Source: Subtercola lobariae (GTDB lineage: Bacteria; Actinomycetota; Actinomycetes; Actinomycetales; Microbacteriaceae). From it: a DNA stretch of 64,000 nt. Positions 25,208-34,090 of this stretch are shown piece by piece. The position numbers and the translations under genes are program-made. Position 1 is the first letter of the stretch. The number at the start of each line of letters is the position of its first letter. The notes beneath the pieces were generated by a model. The model saw only the letters and a list, made by a program, of their open reading frames with translations. It was not told where the DNA came from and did no database searches. The stretch covers positions 310,001 to 374,000 of the forward strand of contig NZ_BMGP01000006.1 of assembly GCF_014640255.1 (NCBI RefSeq), given 5' to 3'.

Positions 25208-26866
25208 ATGACGAAGTTCGACGACCCTTCAGAGAAGAAGGACGCTGTGCCTTCAGCGGAGAAGGAATCAGGTTTCACCACACCCCGGCGCTCGTTTCTG
25301 ATCGGCTCGGCGGCCGCAGCAGCAGGGGCTGCAGCACTCGCCGTTTCAGGCGCCAGCCCGGCTTTCGCGGCGGGGCCGCCGTTGCCCAACCCAGGGCCTC
25401 AGCCCGACTTCAGTAGCCCGAACAGCCTGGGCCAGGCCGCTCGAAACCGCGGTTCGTCAGCCAGCGCCAATCGCAAGGCGACGCAAATCGGCATCGGCTA
25501 CGAGACCTGGTTCGACGCCGTGGGTTGGCCTCGACCCGAAGCCGAACCGATTCTCGGCCACTACAGCTCGCTCGACGAAGGCGTCATTCGCCAGCACGCC
25601 GCCTGGATCACCTACGCCGGAATCGACCACATCATCGCCGACTGGTCGAACAACCTCGGCGGTAACTGGACGAGCGGAACAGCGGCGAAGATCATCGCGG
25701 GCACCGACAAGGTGTTCGAGGTCTACTCGAAGATGCCGGCCAACGCTCGCCCGCAGATCGCGATTCTGCTCGGCGTCGACAATGGCCAGGCCGGCACCGA
25801 CAACTTCAACGCGCAGATCGATCAGATCAAGACGAAGTACCTGGCGAACAAGGCCTACAACTCGTTGCTGGTGCAGCACGACGGAAAGCCGCTGCTCACC
25901 ATCTACACTGGTGCCCGAACCACCGACCCGCCGACCTGGTCAGACCCCGCATTCACCGTGCGCTGGATGGGCGCGTTTCGCGAGATCGTGCTGAACCCGG
26001 GCGGCCAGTGGAGCTGGGTAGACCGCGTCGCGTACGCCAATGGAGCCGAGACCGCCATTTCGGCCTTCGACTCGGCCGCGTTTTCGGGCTGGAGCGCCGA
26101 TGCGCCCTGGTCGGTGCAGAAGGTCACCACTCAGCCGGCGTTCAACGTGTCGCTCGATGAGGTGATCGCCACCTCGCAGCCTTCGGGCAACGCCGACCAG
26201 AAGACCGGAAACCTGACCAGCGCCCCGTTCACCATCACTCAGCGCGTCATCTCGTTCAACGCCATCGGATTCGACATGAGCGCCGGTAGCGACCTGCCGA
26301 ACCTCGATGGGCGAAACGTCTATCTGCTGAAAGACGCCACCACCGGCGCGATTCTGCGGTCGGCCGTGCCGCCGGGCGACTCGACCCGGCTGTATGTGCG
26401 GCAGTGGAACGTCGCCGATCTCGTCGGCCGCAGCGTCGTATTTCAGGCAGTGAACAACAGCACGCTCGGCGGATTGGGCTGGTTCGGGTTCACCGCGCTC
26501 ATTCAGCAGCGGCCCGAGCAGATGACGGCCGTAGTCGCCAACCCGGGCAACGAAGGCCCGGGGTCGTTCGCCAACTGGGACACGCACAACCGCAACTCGG
26601 GCGCCAACCTGGTGGAGATGATCGCGAACGCCTACCGCATCGAGCCCGAGTTCTTGACGATTCAGCAGTGGAACGAGTTCGGTCGCCCCGACCAGTTCAG
26701 CGTCGCAGGCAGCAACGACATCGAGCCCACAAAGATCACCAAGCTCGCGGGCGCCGACTCCGACGGGTGGGGGTTCTACTACCTCAAGCTCGTGCGCGAC
26801 CTGGTAGATCAGTACCGCTCGGGTGCGGCGTTCCCGGCGGTGACGCTCGACAGCCGGTACCCGTAG
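25208..26866 (+). CDS. Tat-exported GH99/GH71-like glycan hydrolase
   Basis: 552 residues; AGGAGGAG precedes ATG 25208. A Tat signal peptide (PRRSFLIGSAAAAAGAAALAV...FA, cleavage near residue 55) marks it as exported folded. The mature part begins IGIGYETWFDAVGW...ILGHYSSLDEGVIRQHAAWITYAGIDHIIADWS, the (beta/alpha)8 start shared by GH99 endo-mannosidases and GH71-like proteins with WxxxGxD elements. Near the C-terminus FLTIQQWNEFGRPD carries a likely catalytic Glu. A beta-insert lies at about residues 265-420. As the only clearly exported glycosidase of the locus it may make the first cut in an extracellular polymer. The exact family needs a profile search. Confidence 0.68.
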   Translation: MTKFDDPSEKKDAVPSAEKESGFTTPRRSFLIGSAAAAAGAAALAVSGASPAFAAGPPLPNPGPQPDFSSPNSLGQAARNRGSSASANRKATQIGIGYETWFDAVGWPRPEAEPILGHYSSLDEGVIRQHAAWITYAGIDHIIADWSNNLGGNWTSGTAAKIIAGTDKVFEVYSKMPANARPQIAILLGVDNGQAGTDNFNAQIDQIKTKYLANKAYNSLLVQHDGKPLLTIYTGARTTDPPTWSDPAFTVRWMGAFREIVLNPGGQWSWVDRVAYANGAETAISAFDSAAFSGWSADAPWSVQKVTTQPAFNVSLDEVIATSQPSGNADQKTGNLTSAPFTITQRVISFNAIGFDMSAGSDLPNLDGRNVYLLKDATTGAILRSAVPPGDSTRLYVRQWNVADLVGRSVVFQAVNNSTLGGLGWFGFTALIQQRPEQMTAVVANPGNEGPGSFANWDTHNRNSGANLVEMIANAYRIEPEFLTIQQWNEFGRPDQFSVAGSNDIEPTKITKLAGADSDGWGFYYLKLVRDLVDQYRSGAAFPAVTLDSRYP

Positions 26867-26877
26867 CGGGCGGGCGT

Positions 26878-26924
26878 GGGGTGCCCGGCACGTTTCGTGC
26901 GGTCGCGCGCGGGTCGGGCACCCC
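26878..26924 (+). terminator. Nested stem-loop after the GH99-like gene
   Basis: GGGGTGCCCG (26878-26887) pairs with CGGGCACCCC (26915-26924), and inside it GCACG TTT CGTGC (26888-26900) forms a second hairpin. It sits 11 bases after the stop codon. No T-run follows, as is common in actinobacterial terminators. Confidence 0.55.
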
Positions 26925-26964
26925 GAGGCCCACAATTGAGTCAGCAGTTTTAGAAGGAGTCGCC

Positions 26965-27849
26965 GTGTCATCACCCATCGCTGCCGCTGCCGCTGCCGCC
27001 GCCGCTGTCGTCGTGACCGATCGGCTCGTCACGTTCGGCCACGAGGGCGAGCCGGCCATCTCGGTGCCGGTTCGCGTGTATTCCACTGGCGGTGCGGCAT
27101 CCGCAGACATTTTCGTGTGGATGCACGGCGGCGGCTTCACGGGCGGTGACCTCGACATGCCCGAGTCCGACTGGGTGTGTCGCGAGCTCGCCGCGCGAAC
27201 CGGGCGAACCGTCATCGCGGTCGACTACCGCCTGGCGACCCCCGACGGGCCGCACTACCCGATTCCGTCAGACGACGTTGTCGCGGTCTGGCGCGCGGCC
27301 TCGGCCAACCCTCGAAGTTTCACCGCGCACTCAGCCGTAGGCGAATCGGGGTCGCGCATTTCGATGGGCGGAGCTAGCGCTGGAGCGAACCTCGCCGCGG
27401 GGGCGGTATTTCGATTGAGGGATGCCGGGCATCCACTGCCCGACTCGGTGGTGCTGGTCTACCCGACCTTGCACGCCGACCAGGGGCCGCACTCAGCCGC
27501 GACTATGCAATCGTTGAGCGTCGTGCAGCCGGGCGAGCCGCGCTTTGAGCCGCTGGCCATCGCCGCGATGTACGCCACCTATCTCGGGGCCGAGCCTCCG
27601 TTCGGCCCTTCGCCGGCCGTGCCGGGCCTGCTTGCACCCGCCGACTTTCCGCCGACCTTCATCGTCACGAGCGACATCGACGACCTGCGCACATCGGGCG
27701 AGCTCTTCGGCGCGGCGCTTGCGCTCGAGGGGCGCGAGGTGCACATCGTGCGGGAGTACGGCACGCGGCACGGGCATCTGAACAGCCCCGAGCATCCCGG
27801 TGCCGCCTCCTCGATCGCGCGCATCGCAGCGTGGCTCGACGCCCACTGA
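26965..27849 (+). CDS. Alpha/beta hydrolase, hormone-sensitive-lipase type
   Basis: 294 residues from GTG 26965 with AGAAGGAG upstream; an Ala-rich N-terminus precedes the fold. The oxyanion motif HGGGF, the nucleophile elbow GGASAGAN (Ser), an Asp in TSDIDDLR and the terminal His in RHGHLN give a full triad of the HSL/BD-FAE-like group (acetyl-esterase type). Beside glycosidases such enzymes often deacetylate sugars, so a carbohydrate esterase role is plausible. Shares the plus-strand run with the GH99-like gene but is separated from it by a stem-loop. Confidence 0.78.
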   Translation: MSSPIAAAAAAAAAVVVTDRLVTFGHEGEPAISVPVRVYSTGGAASADIFVWMHGGGFTGGDLDMPESDWVCRELAARTGRTVIAVDYRLATPDGPHYPIPSDDVVAVWRAASANPRSFTAHSAVGESGSRISMGGASAGANLAAGAVFRLRDAGHPLPDSVVLVYPTLHADQGPHSAATMQSLSVVQPGEPRFEPLAIAAMYATYLGAEPPFGPSPAVPGLLAPADFPPTFIVTSDIDDLRTSGELFGAALALEGREVHIVREYGTRHGHLNSPEHPGAASSIARIAAWLDAH

Positions 27850-27910
27850 TCGCGTCTCGACTGCCGTGACTGCGGCTCGATCTTGCCGGCGACAGCTTGA
27901 CGACCGGCCC

Positions 27911-27967
27911 CGTCTGACGTCGGCTACCCTCTCTGACGTCGGCTACCCCGTCTGACCTCGGCCAGCC
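27911..27967. repeat. Three 19-bp tandem repeats
   Basis: Units of the form STCTGACGTCGGCTACCCY at 27911, 27930 and 27949 (the third diverged), lying between two convergent alpha/beta hydrolase genes. No gene is seen in 27850-27975. Confidence 0.9.
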
Positions 27968-27975
27968 CCTCTGCC

Positions 27976-28944
27976 TCAAACGGTGAGGATTCGAGCCGTG
28001 AAGCTGGCGAGCGCCGCGGTTGCGGCCCGCGAAACGGCCGCGTTCGGCACGAGAACGGGGAAGGCGTGAAATCCGCCGGCCCACACGTGCAGCTCGGCGT
28101 TGATGCCGGCCGCCCAGAGCCCACTCGCGTAGGCGACCGCTTCGTCACGAAACACCTCGGCGCTTCCGCAGTCGATATACGTCTGCGGCAGGCCCGAGAG
28201 ATCTGTCGCTCGTGCCGGAGCCGCGTAGACAGACACATCGTCACCACCGCGACGGTCGCCGAGCAGGGAGCTCCAGCCGAAATTGTTCGCCTGCCTGTCC
28301 CACACCCCGACGCCGTCGATCTGCTCGGCTGAAACAGTGCGGTCGCGGTCGTCGAGCATGGGGCACATCAGAATCTGCGCGTGAAGCGCCGGGCCCTGAC
28401 GGTCGCGCGCCAGCAGAGCGGTTCCTGCTGCGAGGCCACCGCCCGCGCTCGTTCCCACGATCACGATGCGCGCCGGGTCGATGCCGAGCAGGTCGGCGTT
28501 CGCTGCCGTCCACTCGAGCCCGGCGTAGCAGTCTTCGACCGGGAAGGGGTCTGGATGCTCGGGGGCGAGCCGGTACTCCACGGTCACCATGACGGCGTCG
28601 TGAACGAACATCCATTCGTCGAACGAAGCCAGGTTGTCGAGGCGGCTGCCCACGATCATCCCGCCACCGTGAATCGTGTAGAAGCAGGCAGCCGAGCCCG
28701 TGTGCCCGGGGCGTGAAATCGTCGAGACCACGATCTCGTCGCCGCGGTACCCGCTGATGGTGAAGTCGCGTCGTTCGAGCCCGCGCGCTCGCAGGGCCTC
28801 GTCGATCTCTTCATCGCTGAGGTCAGGAGTTCGCGCGAACGGCAGCATGTCGGCCGTCATGGCGAAAGGCGTATCGGTAAGCGATGCGCCGTACAACGCG
28901 GCGAGTTCGGGGTCGAACGGCGGGTGGGGGCGTTGGGCGGTCAC
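27976..28944 (-). CDS. Alpha/beta hydrolase (HSL family), second esterase
   Basis: 322 residues from GTG 28944. Motifs: HGGGM (oxyanion), GTSAGGGLA (nucleophile Ser), GSAEVFRDE (Asp) and GGFHAF (His), plus PEHPDPFPVEDCYAGLEW, typical of the HSL/AB-hydrolase-3 family. The start is uncertain. No strong Shine-Dalgarno precedes GTG 28944, and an in-frame ATG at 29067 would add 41 residues that consist wholly of a five-residue repeat encoded by the minisatellite upstream. Converges with the other esterase; about 25-30% similar by eye. Substrate unknown, perhaps acetylated or feruloylated sugars. Confidence 0.8.
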   Translation of the reverse strand: MTAQRPHPPFDPELAALYGASLTDTPFAMTADMLPFARTPDLSDEEIDEALRARGLERRDFTISGYRGDEIVVSTISRPGHTGSAACFYTIHGGGMIVGSRLDNLASFDEWMFVHDAVMVTVEYRLAPEHPDPFPVEDCYAGLEWTAANADLLGIDPARIVIVGTSAGGGLAAGTALLARDRQGPALHAQILMCPMLDDRDRTVSAEQIDGVGVWDRQANNFGWSSLLGDRRGGDDVSVYAAPARATDLSGLPQTYIDCGSAEVFRDEAVAYASGLWAAGINAELHVWAGGFHAFPVLVPNAAVSRAATAALASFTARILTV

Positions 28945-28947
28945 GAT

Positions 28948-29097
28948 TGAGCGGTGCGCGGGTGAATGGGGCACCGCTGAGCGGTTCGCGGGTGAATGGT
29001 GCGCGGCTGAGCGGTGCGCGGTTGAATGTGGCGCAGCTGAGCGTGGCGCGGCTGAGCGGTGCCCCATTGACCGGAGCGCGGCTGAATGGTCACGGCC
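28948..29097. repeat. Ten 15-bp tandem repeats
   Basis: Ten units from 28948, alternating between TGAGCGGTGCGCGGG-like and TGAATGGTGCGCGGC-like 15-mers, so the higher-order period is about 30 bp. On the minus strand the array is an open frame joined to the esterase gene and would encode His-Arg-Ser-Ala-Ala / His-Ser-Pro-Ala-style pentads. On the plus strand every unit starts with TGA. It covers the whole gap up to the next gene. Confidence 0.9.
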
Positions 29098-29103
29098 GGC
29101 CGC

Positions 29104-29418
29104 TCACGACGGGTCGACCGGCAGCGCAGAATACGGGTGGGCTGCGATGCGCATCGGGGGCTCGGCGAGCAGATCGATGATCTCATCGCGCAGCTCGTCG
29201 GCGAGATCGCTGTTCTCGTACGCAGCCTTCGACTCTTCAGAGGTGAACACTTCGACGTTCCACAGCACATCGGGGTCGTCGTCTTCGCGCAGAATCGTGT
29301 ACCGGTTCGACGAGTTCGACTTCTGCATGCCGACCGTGGCCAGTTCGAAGAGCCGGTCGCCCATTCCGGGCTTGGCGTGCATCTTGATGATGTAGGCGGG
29401 CTGATCCTGAAGTGCCAT
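29104..29418 (-). CDS. Antibiotic-biosynthesis-monooxygenase (ABM) domain protein
   Basis: 104 residues, ATG 29418 with GGAG 8 bases upstream. PAYIIKMHAKPGMGDRLFEL...LWNVEVFTSEESKAAYENS is the ferredoxin-like ABM fold found in small monooxygenases, LsrG-type isomerases and stress proteins; these work as dimers. The length resembles L-rhamnose mutarotase, but that enzyme's conserved His/Tyr/Trp positions are not seen. The role is open. A second ABM protein lies at 60244. Divergent from a TetR gene, which may regulate it. Confidence 0.72.
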   Translation of the reverse strand: MALQDQPAYIIKMHAKPGMGDRLFELATVGMQKSNSSNRYTILREDDDPDVLWNVEVFTSEESKAAYENSDLADELRDEIIDLLAEPPMRIAAHPYSALPVDPS

Positions 29419-29512
29419 GTCATTCTCCGATTCGCTTACTCCGTACACCGTTCGATGTAGTGTTGTTCCCACGGTACACGTGCATGATGGTGGTGACAAG
29501 CAAGGAGATTGG

Positions 29513-30256
29513 ATGCCCGACAAGTCGTTCGAGAGGCCATCGGTCGATCGCGCGCTCATCTGGGCTCGGCCGGAGCGTTCGGCGAAAGGCCCCGCTCCCG
29601 CCCGCAGCCGCAACGAGATCGCTGCAGCGGCCGTCGCCTTGGCTGACGCCCACGGCATTGAGGCGGTCTCGATGCGCAAACTCGCGGCCACTCTCACCAT
29701 CGGCGCGGCCTCGCTCTACAGCTACGTGCTCAGCAAAGACGAGCTGCACGACCTCATGGTCGATTGGGTCGAGGGTGCGGATGCCCCGCTGCCGCCCCTG
29801 ACCGGCGACTGGCGAGCCGATCTCACCGACCTCGCGCACCGAATTCGGCGCACCATTCACCGGCACCCGTGGCTCACCAGTCTCGCGGCCGGTCGGCCGA
29901 GTTTCGGCCCGAACTCGCTCGCCTCCATAGAGCACGGCCTTGCGGCGATGGATGCTCTCGACCTCAGCATCGACGACAAACTCGTCACCAGCGAGGCCCT
30001 GCACTCCTTCGTACGCGGATTCGTCACGCGAGAACTCGCCGAAGAGCAAGCCCTGCAACGAGGTGGCCTCACCGCCGAGGCGTGGGGGCGCGCCGCCCGG
30101 CCGTACATGGAGTCGATCATCGAGGGCGGCCTGTACCCCCGCTTCGCTCACGTTGTTCGAGACGCACAACTGCCCCACGAGCCAGACAGCCGCGCGCTGA
30201 TTTTCTCAACCGCGCTCAACCGCGTATTGAACGGCCTGATCGCGGGCGCTCCCTAG
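29513..30256 (+). CDS. TetR-family regulator
   Basis: 247 residues, ATG 29513 with AGGAG upstream. The N-terminal HTH is SRNEIAAAAVALADAHGIEAVSMRKLAATLTIGAASLYSYVLSKDEL (about 32-78), of the TetR class with the LY-YV helix. The C-terminal domain (AWLTSLAAGRPSFGPNSLASIEHGLAAM) resembles the Tet repressor C-terminal class that senses small hydrophobic ligands. It is divergent from the ABM gene, so a local repressor of that gene is the simplest reading. It converges with rhaB, 17 bases apart. Confidence 0.85.
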   Translation: MPDKSFERPSVDRALIWARPERSAKGPAPARSRNEIAAAAVALADAHGIEAVSMRKLAATLTIGAASLYSYVLSKDELHDLMVDWVEGADAPLPPLTGDWRADLTDLAHRIRRTIHRHPWLTSLAAGRPSFGPNSLASIEHGLAAMDALDLSIDDKLVTSEALHSFVRGFVTRELAEEQALQRGGLTAEAWGRAARPYMESIIEGGLYPRFAHVVRDAQLPHEPDSRALIFSTALNRVLNGLIAGAP

Positions 30257-30273
30257 ACCCGGTTCTGCGACGT

Positions 30274-31833
30274 CTATCGCCGCGGTTCGTACCGAACGGG
30301 CGCGAAAGTGGTTGCCACAAGGGCCCGCAACGACTCGAGTGACGCATCGGCGCCCACGAAGCCGGCGGCGCGCGCCTGCACGAGCACGTTACCGATCGCG
30401 GTCGCCTCCACCGGCCCCGCGAGCACGGTTCGGCCGGTGCGGTCGGCCGTCAGCTGGCACAGCAGCCCGTTCTGCGACCCGCCGCCCACAATGTGAATGA
30501 CCCGGATGCTCGACCCCGACAACTCCGCGGCCTGCTCGATGGTCGTGGCATACGCCGCCGCCAGGCTCTGCAGAATCGACCGCGTGAACTCGGCAGGCGT
30601 CTGCGGTGCGGCGAGCCCACGCTCAACGCACCATGCCGCAATGCGCGCGGGCATGTCGCCGGGCGCGATGAACCGCTCGTCTGCGGCATCGAACTCAGAG
30701 ACGGGCGCGGTGACGGCGGCAGCCTGCGCGAGCAGCACCGTCAGGTCGATCGCGGCCCCCGATTCACGCTCCCAGGTACGCACCGACTCCGACAGCAGCC
30801 ACAGCCCCGAAACGTTCTTCAGAAACCGCACCCGCCCATCGACGCCGCCCTCGTTCGTGAAGTTCGCGGCTCGCCCGGCCTCACTGATCACCGGTTGCTC
30901 GAGCTCCACCCCCACGAGTGACCATGTTCCACTCGAAATGTACGCGAACTCATCACTCGTCACCGGAACCGCCACCACCGCCGACGCCGTATCGTGCGAC
31001 CCCACCGCTACCACGCTCAACCCGCGGCCGCGGCTGCCCGTACCGCCGCCGAGTCCGCCTGCGCCGCCGAGTCCGCCCGCGAGCCCAAGTCCGCCCGCGA
31101 GCCCGAGCCCGCTCGCGCGACCTCCATTCCTCCGCGGCGCTCCGAGCGCTTCCGCCACGTCGGGCAACAGCCCGCCCAGCACGTTCCCGGGCTCGATGAG
31201 CGGGGGCAGCAGTGCTGGCGCGATGCCCAGGAGGTGCAGAAGCTCGGCATCCCACGCCCGCGTCGAAGGGTTCAGCAGCCCTGTGGTCGACGCGTTCGTG
31301 ATCTCGGCCGCACCGACACCCGTGAGCCAGTACCCGATCAGGTCGGGAATCAGCAGCGCGCCATCGGCCAGCGCCAGGTCTCCGGATGCCCGGTCGGCGG
31401 CCAGCTGAAACACCGTGTTGAACGGCAGATGCTGCAACCCAGTGCGCCGATAGAGCTCCTCGGCAGAGATGCGTTCGTGCACATCGGCGACCGCTGCAGA
31501 AGTGCGGTCGTCGCGGTAGTGATACGGAACCCCGAGCATCCGCCCCCCGCGCAGCAGCGCGTAGTCAACGGCCCACGAGTCGACGCCGATCGATGCCAGC
31601 TCGGGCTCTTCGCGCACGGCCGTGCGCAGCCCCGCGAGCGCTGAGCGGTACAGCTCGACGATGTTCCAATGCAGCCCGAACCCAGATGCCTCGTAGAGCC
31701 GCACGGGCTCGTTGGCGAACCGCGCCACCGACCGCAGCGAGAGCTCATTCGGCCCGACGCGGCCGAGCATCACCCGGCCGCTGGTGGCGCCCAAGTCGAC
31801 GGCGGCGACGACGCCGCGCTCGCCCGAACTCAT
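30274..31833 (-). CDS. rhaB: Rhamnulokinase (FGGY)
   Basis: 519 residues; phosphorylates L-rhamnulose at C1 with ATP. FGGY signs: VDLGATSGRVMLG at the N-terminus, GVDSWAVDYALL (substrate), VVAVGSHDTASAVVAVP (about 266-282) and HIVGGGSQNGLLCQLTADRTG (ATP). ATG 31833 overlaps the rhaD stop as ATGA, so it is translated after rhaD. A Gly/Leu repeat (GLAGGLGLAGGLGGAGGLGG, about 240-260) sits just before the adenosine-binding loop; most RhaB proteins lack it and are about 480-490 residues. Last gene of rhaI-rhaD-rhaB. Confidence 0.93.
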   Translation of the reverse strand: MSSGERGVVAAVDLGATSGRVMLGRVGPNELSLRSVARFANEPVRLYEASGFGLHWNIVELYRSALAGLRTAVREEPELASIGVDSWAVDYALLRGGRMLGVPYHYRDDRTSAAVADVHERISAEELYRRTGLQHLPFNTVFQLAADRASGDLALADGALLIPDLIGYWLTGVGAAEITNASTTGLLNPSTRAWDAELLHLLGIAPALLPPLIEPGNVLGGLLPDVAEALGAPRRNGGRASGLGLAGGLGLAGGLGGAGGLGGGTGSRGRGLSVVAVGSHDTASAVVAVPVTSDEFAYISSGTWSLVGVELEQPVISEAGRAANFTNEGGVDGRVRFLKNVSGLWLLSESVRTWERESGAAIDLTVLLAQAAAVTAPVSEFDAADERFIAPGDMPARIAAWCVERGLAAPQTPAEFTRSILQSLAAAYATTIEQAAELSGSSIRVIHIVGGGSQNGLLCQLTADRTGRTVLAGPVEATAIGNVLVQARAAGFVGADASLESLRALVATTFAPVRYEPRR

Positions 31834-33866
31834 CGCAGAAACGCTGCCGCCACGCCCGCGTCAACAGGAATGTGCAGCCCCGTGGTGTGGGTGAGATCGG
31901 CCCCCGTCAGCACCGCGACCGCGTTCGCCACGTGATCGGGCAGCACCTCGCGCCCGAGAATGGTGCGCTTGGCGTAGTACGCGCCGAGCTCCTCTTCGGG
32001 CACCCCGTAGACCGCCGCGCGCTTGGCGCCCCAGCCGCCCGAGAAGATTCCCGAGCCGCGCACCACCCCGTCGGGGTTGATGCCGTTCACCTTGATTCCG
32101 TGCTCGCCGAGCTCTACCGCGAGCAACCGCACCTGGTGCGCCTGGTCGGCCTTCGTCGCCGAGTACGCGATGTTGTTCGGCCCCGCGAACACCGAGTTCT
32201 TCGACGAAATGTAGATGATGTCGCCGCCCATCTGCTGGTCGATGAGCACGCGAGCCGCGGCCCGTGACACCATGAACGAGCCCTTCGCCATGACGTTGTG
32301 CTGCAGATCCCAGTCGGCATCGGTCGTCTCGAGCAACGGCTTCGAGAGCGAGAGCCCCGCGTTGTTCACCACGAGATCAAGTCCGCCGAACTGCAGCACG
32401 CAGGCGTCGATGGCGGCCTGGATTTCGGTGGGCGAGGTGACGTTGGCGGCAACCCCGATGGCGACGTCGGTCGAACCGAGCTCTGCCGCGGCATCCTGAG
32501 CCTTCTGCAAGTCGAGATCGGCGATCACCACGCACGCACCTTCGGCGGCGAGCCGGGTGGCGATGGCCTTGCCGATGCCCGAGGCGGCGCCGGTGACCAA
32601 CGCGATTCGGGTCGCGTGCGACGCAGGCTTGGGCAGCCGCGCCAGCTTGGCCTCTTCGAGCGCCCAGTATTCGATGCGAAACTTCTCGGCCTCGTCGATA
32701 GGCGCGTACGTCGACAGCGCTTCGGCCCCGCGCATCACGTTGATGGCGTTGATGTAGAACTCGCCCGCAACGCGCGCGGTCTGCTTGTTCGCGCCGTACG
32801 AGAACATTCCCACGCCCGGAATCAGCACGATGGCCGGGTCGGCCCCGCGCATCGCGGGCGAGTCGGGCGTCGCGTGCCGGTCGTAATATGCGGCGTACTC
32901 CTCGCGGTACAACGCGTGCAGCTCTTTCAGGCGCGCGATTGACTCGTCGACCGACGCCGAAGCCGGCAGGTCGAGAATGAGCGGCTTCACTTTGGTGCGC
33001 AAGAAGTGGTCGGGGCATGAGGTGCCCAATGCTCCGAGCCGCGGATGCTCGGCCGAACCCAAGAAGTCGAGCACCACCTCGGCGTCACTGAATGACCCCA
33101 CCACGGGCCTGTCGCTCGACGCCAGCCCCCGAATAGTGGGGGCCAACGCCGCCGCTTTCGCGCGTCGTTCGGCCTCGGGCAGGGCGCCGTAGCCCTCGAG
33201 GGCCGGCCCGAACGGCAACTCGCGGCCGTTCGCGGCGATGTACGCGGCCGCGGTGTCGATGATCCACAGCGAATTCGCCTCCGACTCGTCAGACGTGTCA
33301 CCCCAGGCCGTGATGCCGTGCCCGCCGAGAATGCACCCGAGGGCATCCGGATTCGCCTCTTTGATGGCGGCGATGTCGAGCCCGAGCTGAAAGCCGGGCC
33401 GGCGCCACGGCACCCAGACGACCTTGCCGCCGAAGACCTTCGACGTGAGCTCTTCGCCGTCTGCCGCGGTGGCAATGGCGATGCCCGAGTCGGGATGCAG
33501 GTGGTCGACGTGCGCCGCATCGACCAGGCCGTGCATGGCGGTGTCGATCGATGGAGCCGCCCCGCCCTTGCCGAAGAGGGTGTAGTCGAAGGCGGCCACC
33601 ATCTCGTCTTCGCGCTCGACGCCGGGGTAGACGTTCACCAGCGAACGCAGGCGGTCGAGTCGCAGCACGGCGAGCCCCTGTTCTTTCAGGGTGCCGAGGT
33701 CGCCGCCCGAGCCTTTGACCCAGAGCAGCTCGACGTTTTCAGCCGTTACCGGGTCTCGTTCGACGCCCTTGGCCGAGGTGTTGCCGCCGGCGTAGTTGGT
33801 GTTCTTCGGGTCGGAGCCGAGCCGATTCGAGCGAGCGATCAGCTCAGCGGCGGTGGGGTTCGTCAT
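31830..33866 (-). CDS. rhaD: Bifunctional rhamnulose-1-phosphate aldolase / SDR
   Basis: 678 residues from ATG 33866 (AAGGA upstream); a GTG at 33899 is an alternative. Residues 1-400 are a class II aldolase (AraD/FucA-like) domain with the zinc ligands in HVDHLHP (about 119-125), splitting rhamnulose-1-P into DHAP and L-lactaldehyde. Residues from about 415 form a short-chain dehydrogenase: VTGAASGIGKAIA, NNAGLS, and Ser-Tyr-Lys in YISSKN...YSATK, expected to oxidise L-lactaldehyde to lactate. This fusion is the usual actinobacterial and Bacillus form (RhaEW type). Between rhaI and rhaB. Confidence 0.93.
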   Translation of the reverse strand: MTNPTAAELIARSNRLGSDPKNTNYAGGNTSAKGVERDPVTAENVELLWVKGSGGDLGTLKEQGLAVLRLDRLRSLVNVYPGVEREDEMVAAFDYTLFGKGGAAPSIDTAMHGLVDAAHVDHLHPDSGIAIATAADGEELTSKVFGGKVVWVPWRRPGFQLGLDIAAIKEANPDALGCILGGHGITAWGDTSDESEANSLWIIDTAAAYIAANGRELPFGPALEGYGALPEAERRAKAAALAPTIRGLASSDRPVVGSFSDAEVVLDFLGSAEHPRLGALGTSCPDHFLRTKVKPLILDLPASASVDESIARLKELHALYREEYAAYYDRHATPDSPAMRGADPAIVLIPGVGMFSYGANKQTARVAGEFYINAINVMRGAEALSTYAPIDEAEKFRIEYWALEEAKLARLPKPASHATRIALVTGAASGIGKAIATRLAAEGACVVIADLDLQKAQDAAAELGSTDVAIGVAANVTSPTEIQAAIDACVLQFGGLDLVVNNAGLSLSKPLLETTDADWDLQHNVMAKGSFMVSRAAARVLIDQQMGGDIIYISSKNSVFAGPNNIAYSATKADQAHQVRLLAVELGEHGIKVNGINPDGVVRGSGIFSGGWGAKRAAVYGVPEEELGAYYAKRTILGREVLPDHVANAVAVLTGADLTHTTGLHIPVDAGVAAAFLR

Positions 33867-33976
33867 GTGAGTGGTTCCTTCAGGTTGTTCGTTAGTCACG
33901 GGCGACCGGATGCCCGGCGGAGGTCAGAGCGCAAGCGAGCGGTTCGCGGGGTAGCCGGCCGCGCGTGCGGTGGCCG

Positions 33977-34079
33977 GCCGGCTATTTGCCGGCGCTGCCG
34001 ACGAGATGTCATCGCGGGCGACAGGCGGGCCGGTTATCTGCCGGCGTTGCCAACGCGGTGTCATCGCGTGCGACGGGTA
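33977..34079. repeat. Two 52-bp direct repeats between rhaI and rhaD
   Basis: Units start GCCGGYTATYTGCCGGCG at 33977 and 34029 and share about 40 of 52 positions. They fill half of the 224-base gap between rhaI and rhaD. The flanks (GTGGCCGGCCGGC) can pair with the unit starts, so the region may fold in the mRNA. No gene seen here. Confidence 0.8.
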
Positions 34080-34090
34080 GGCCACGATGC

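Noticed and set aside
29104-29418. Reading the small protein as L-rhamnose mutarotase RhaM
   Set aside because: Right length and context, but the conserved His/Tyr/Trp residues and NPxWPE pattern of RhaM are absent; it fits the ABM fold.
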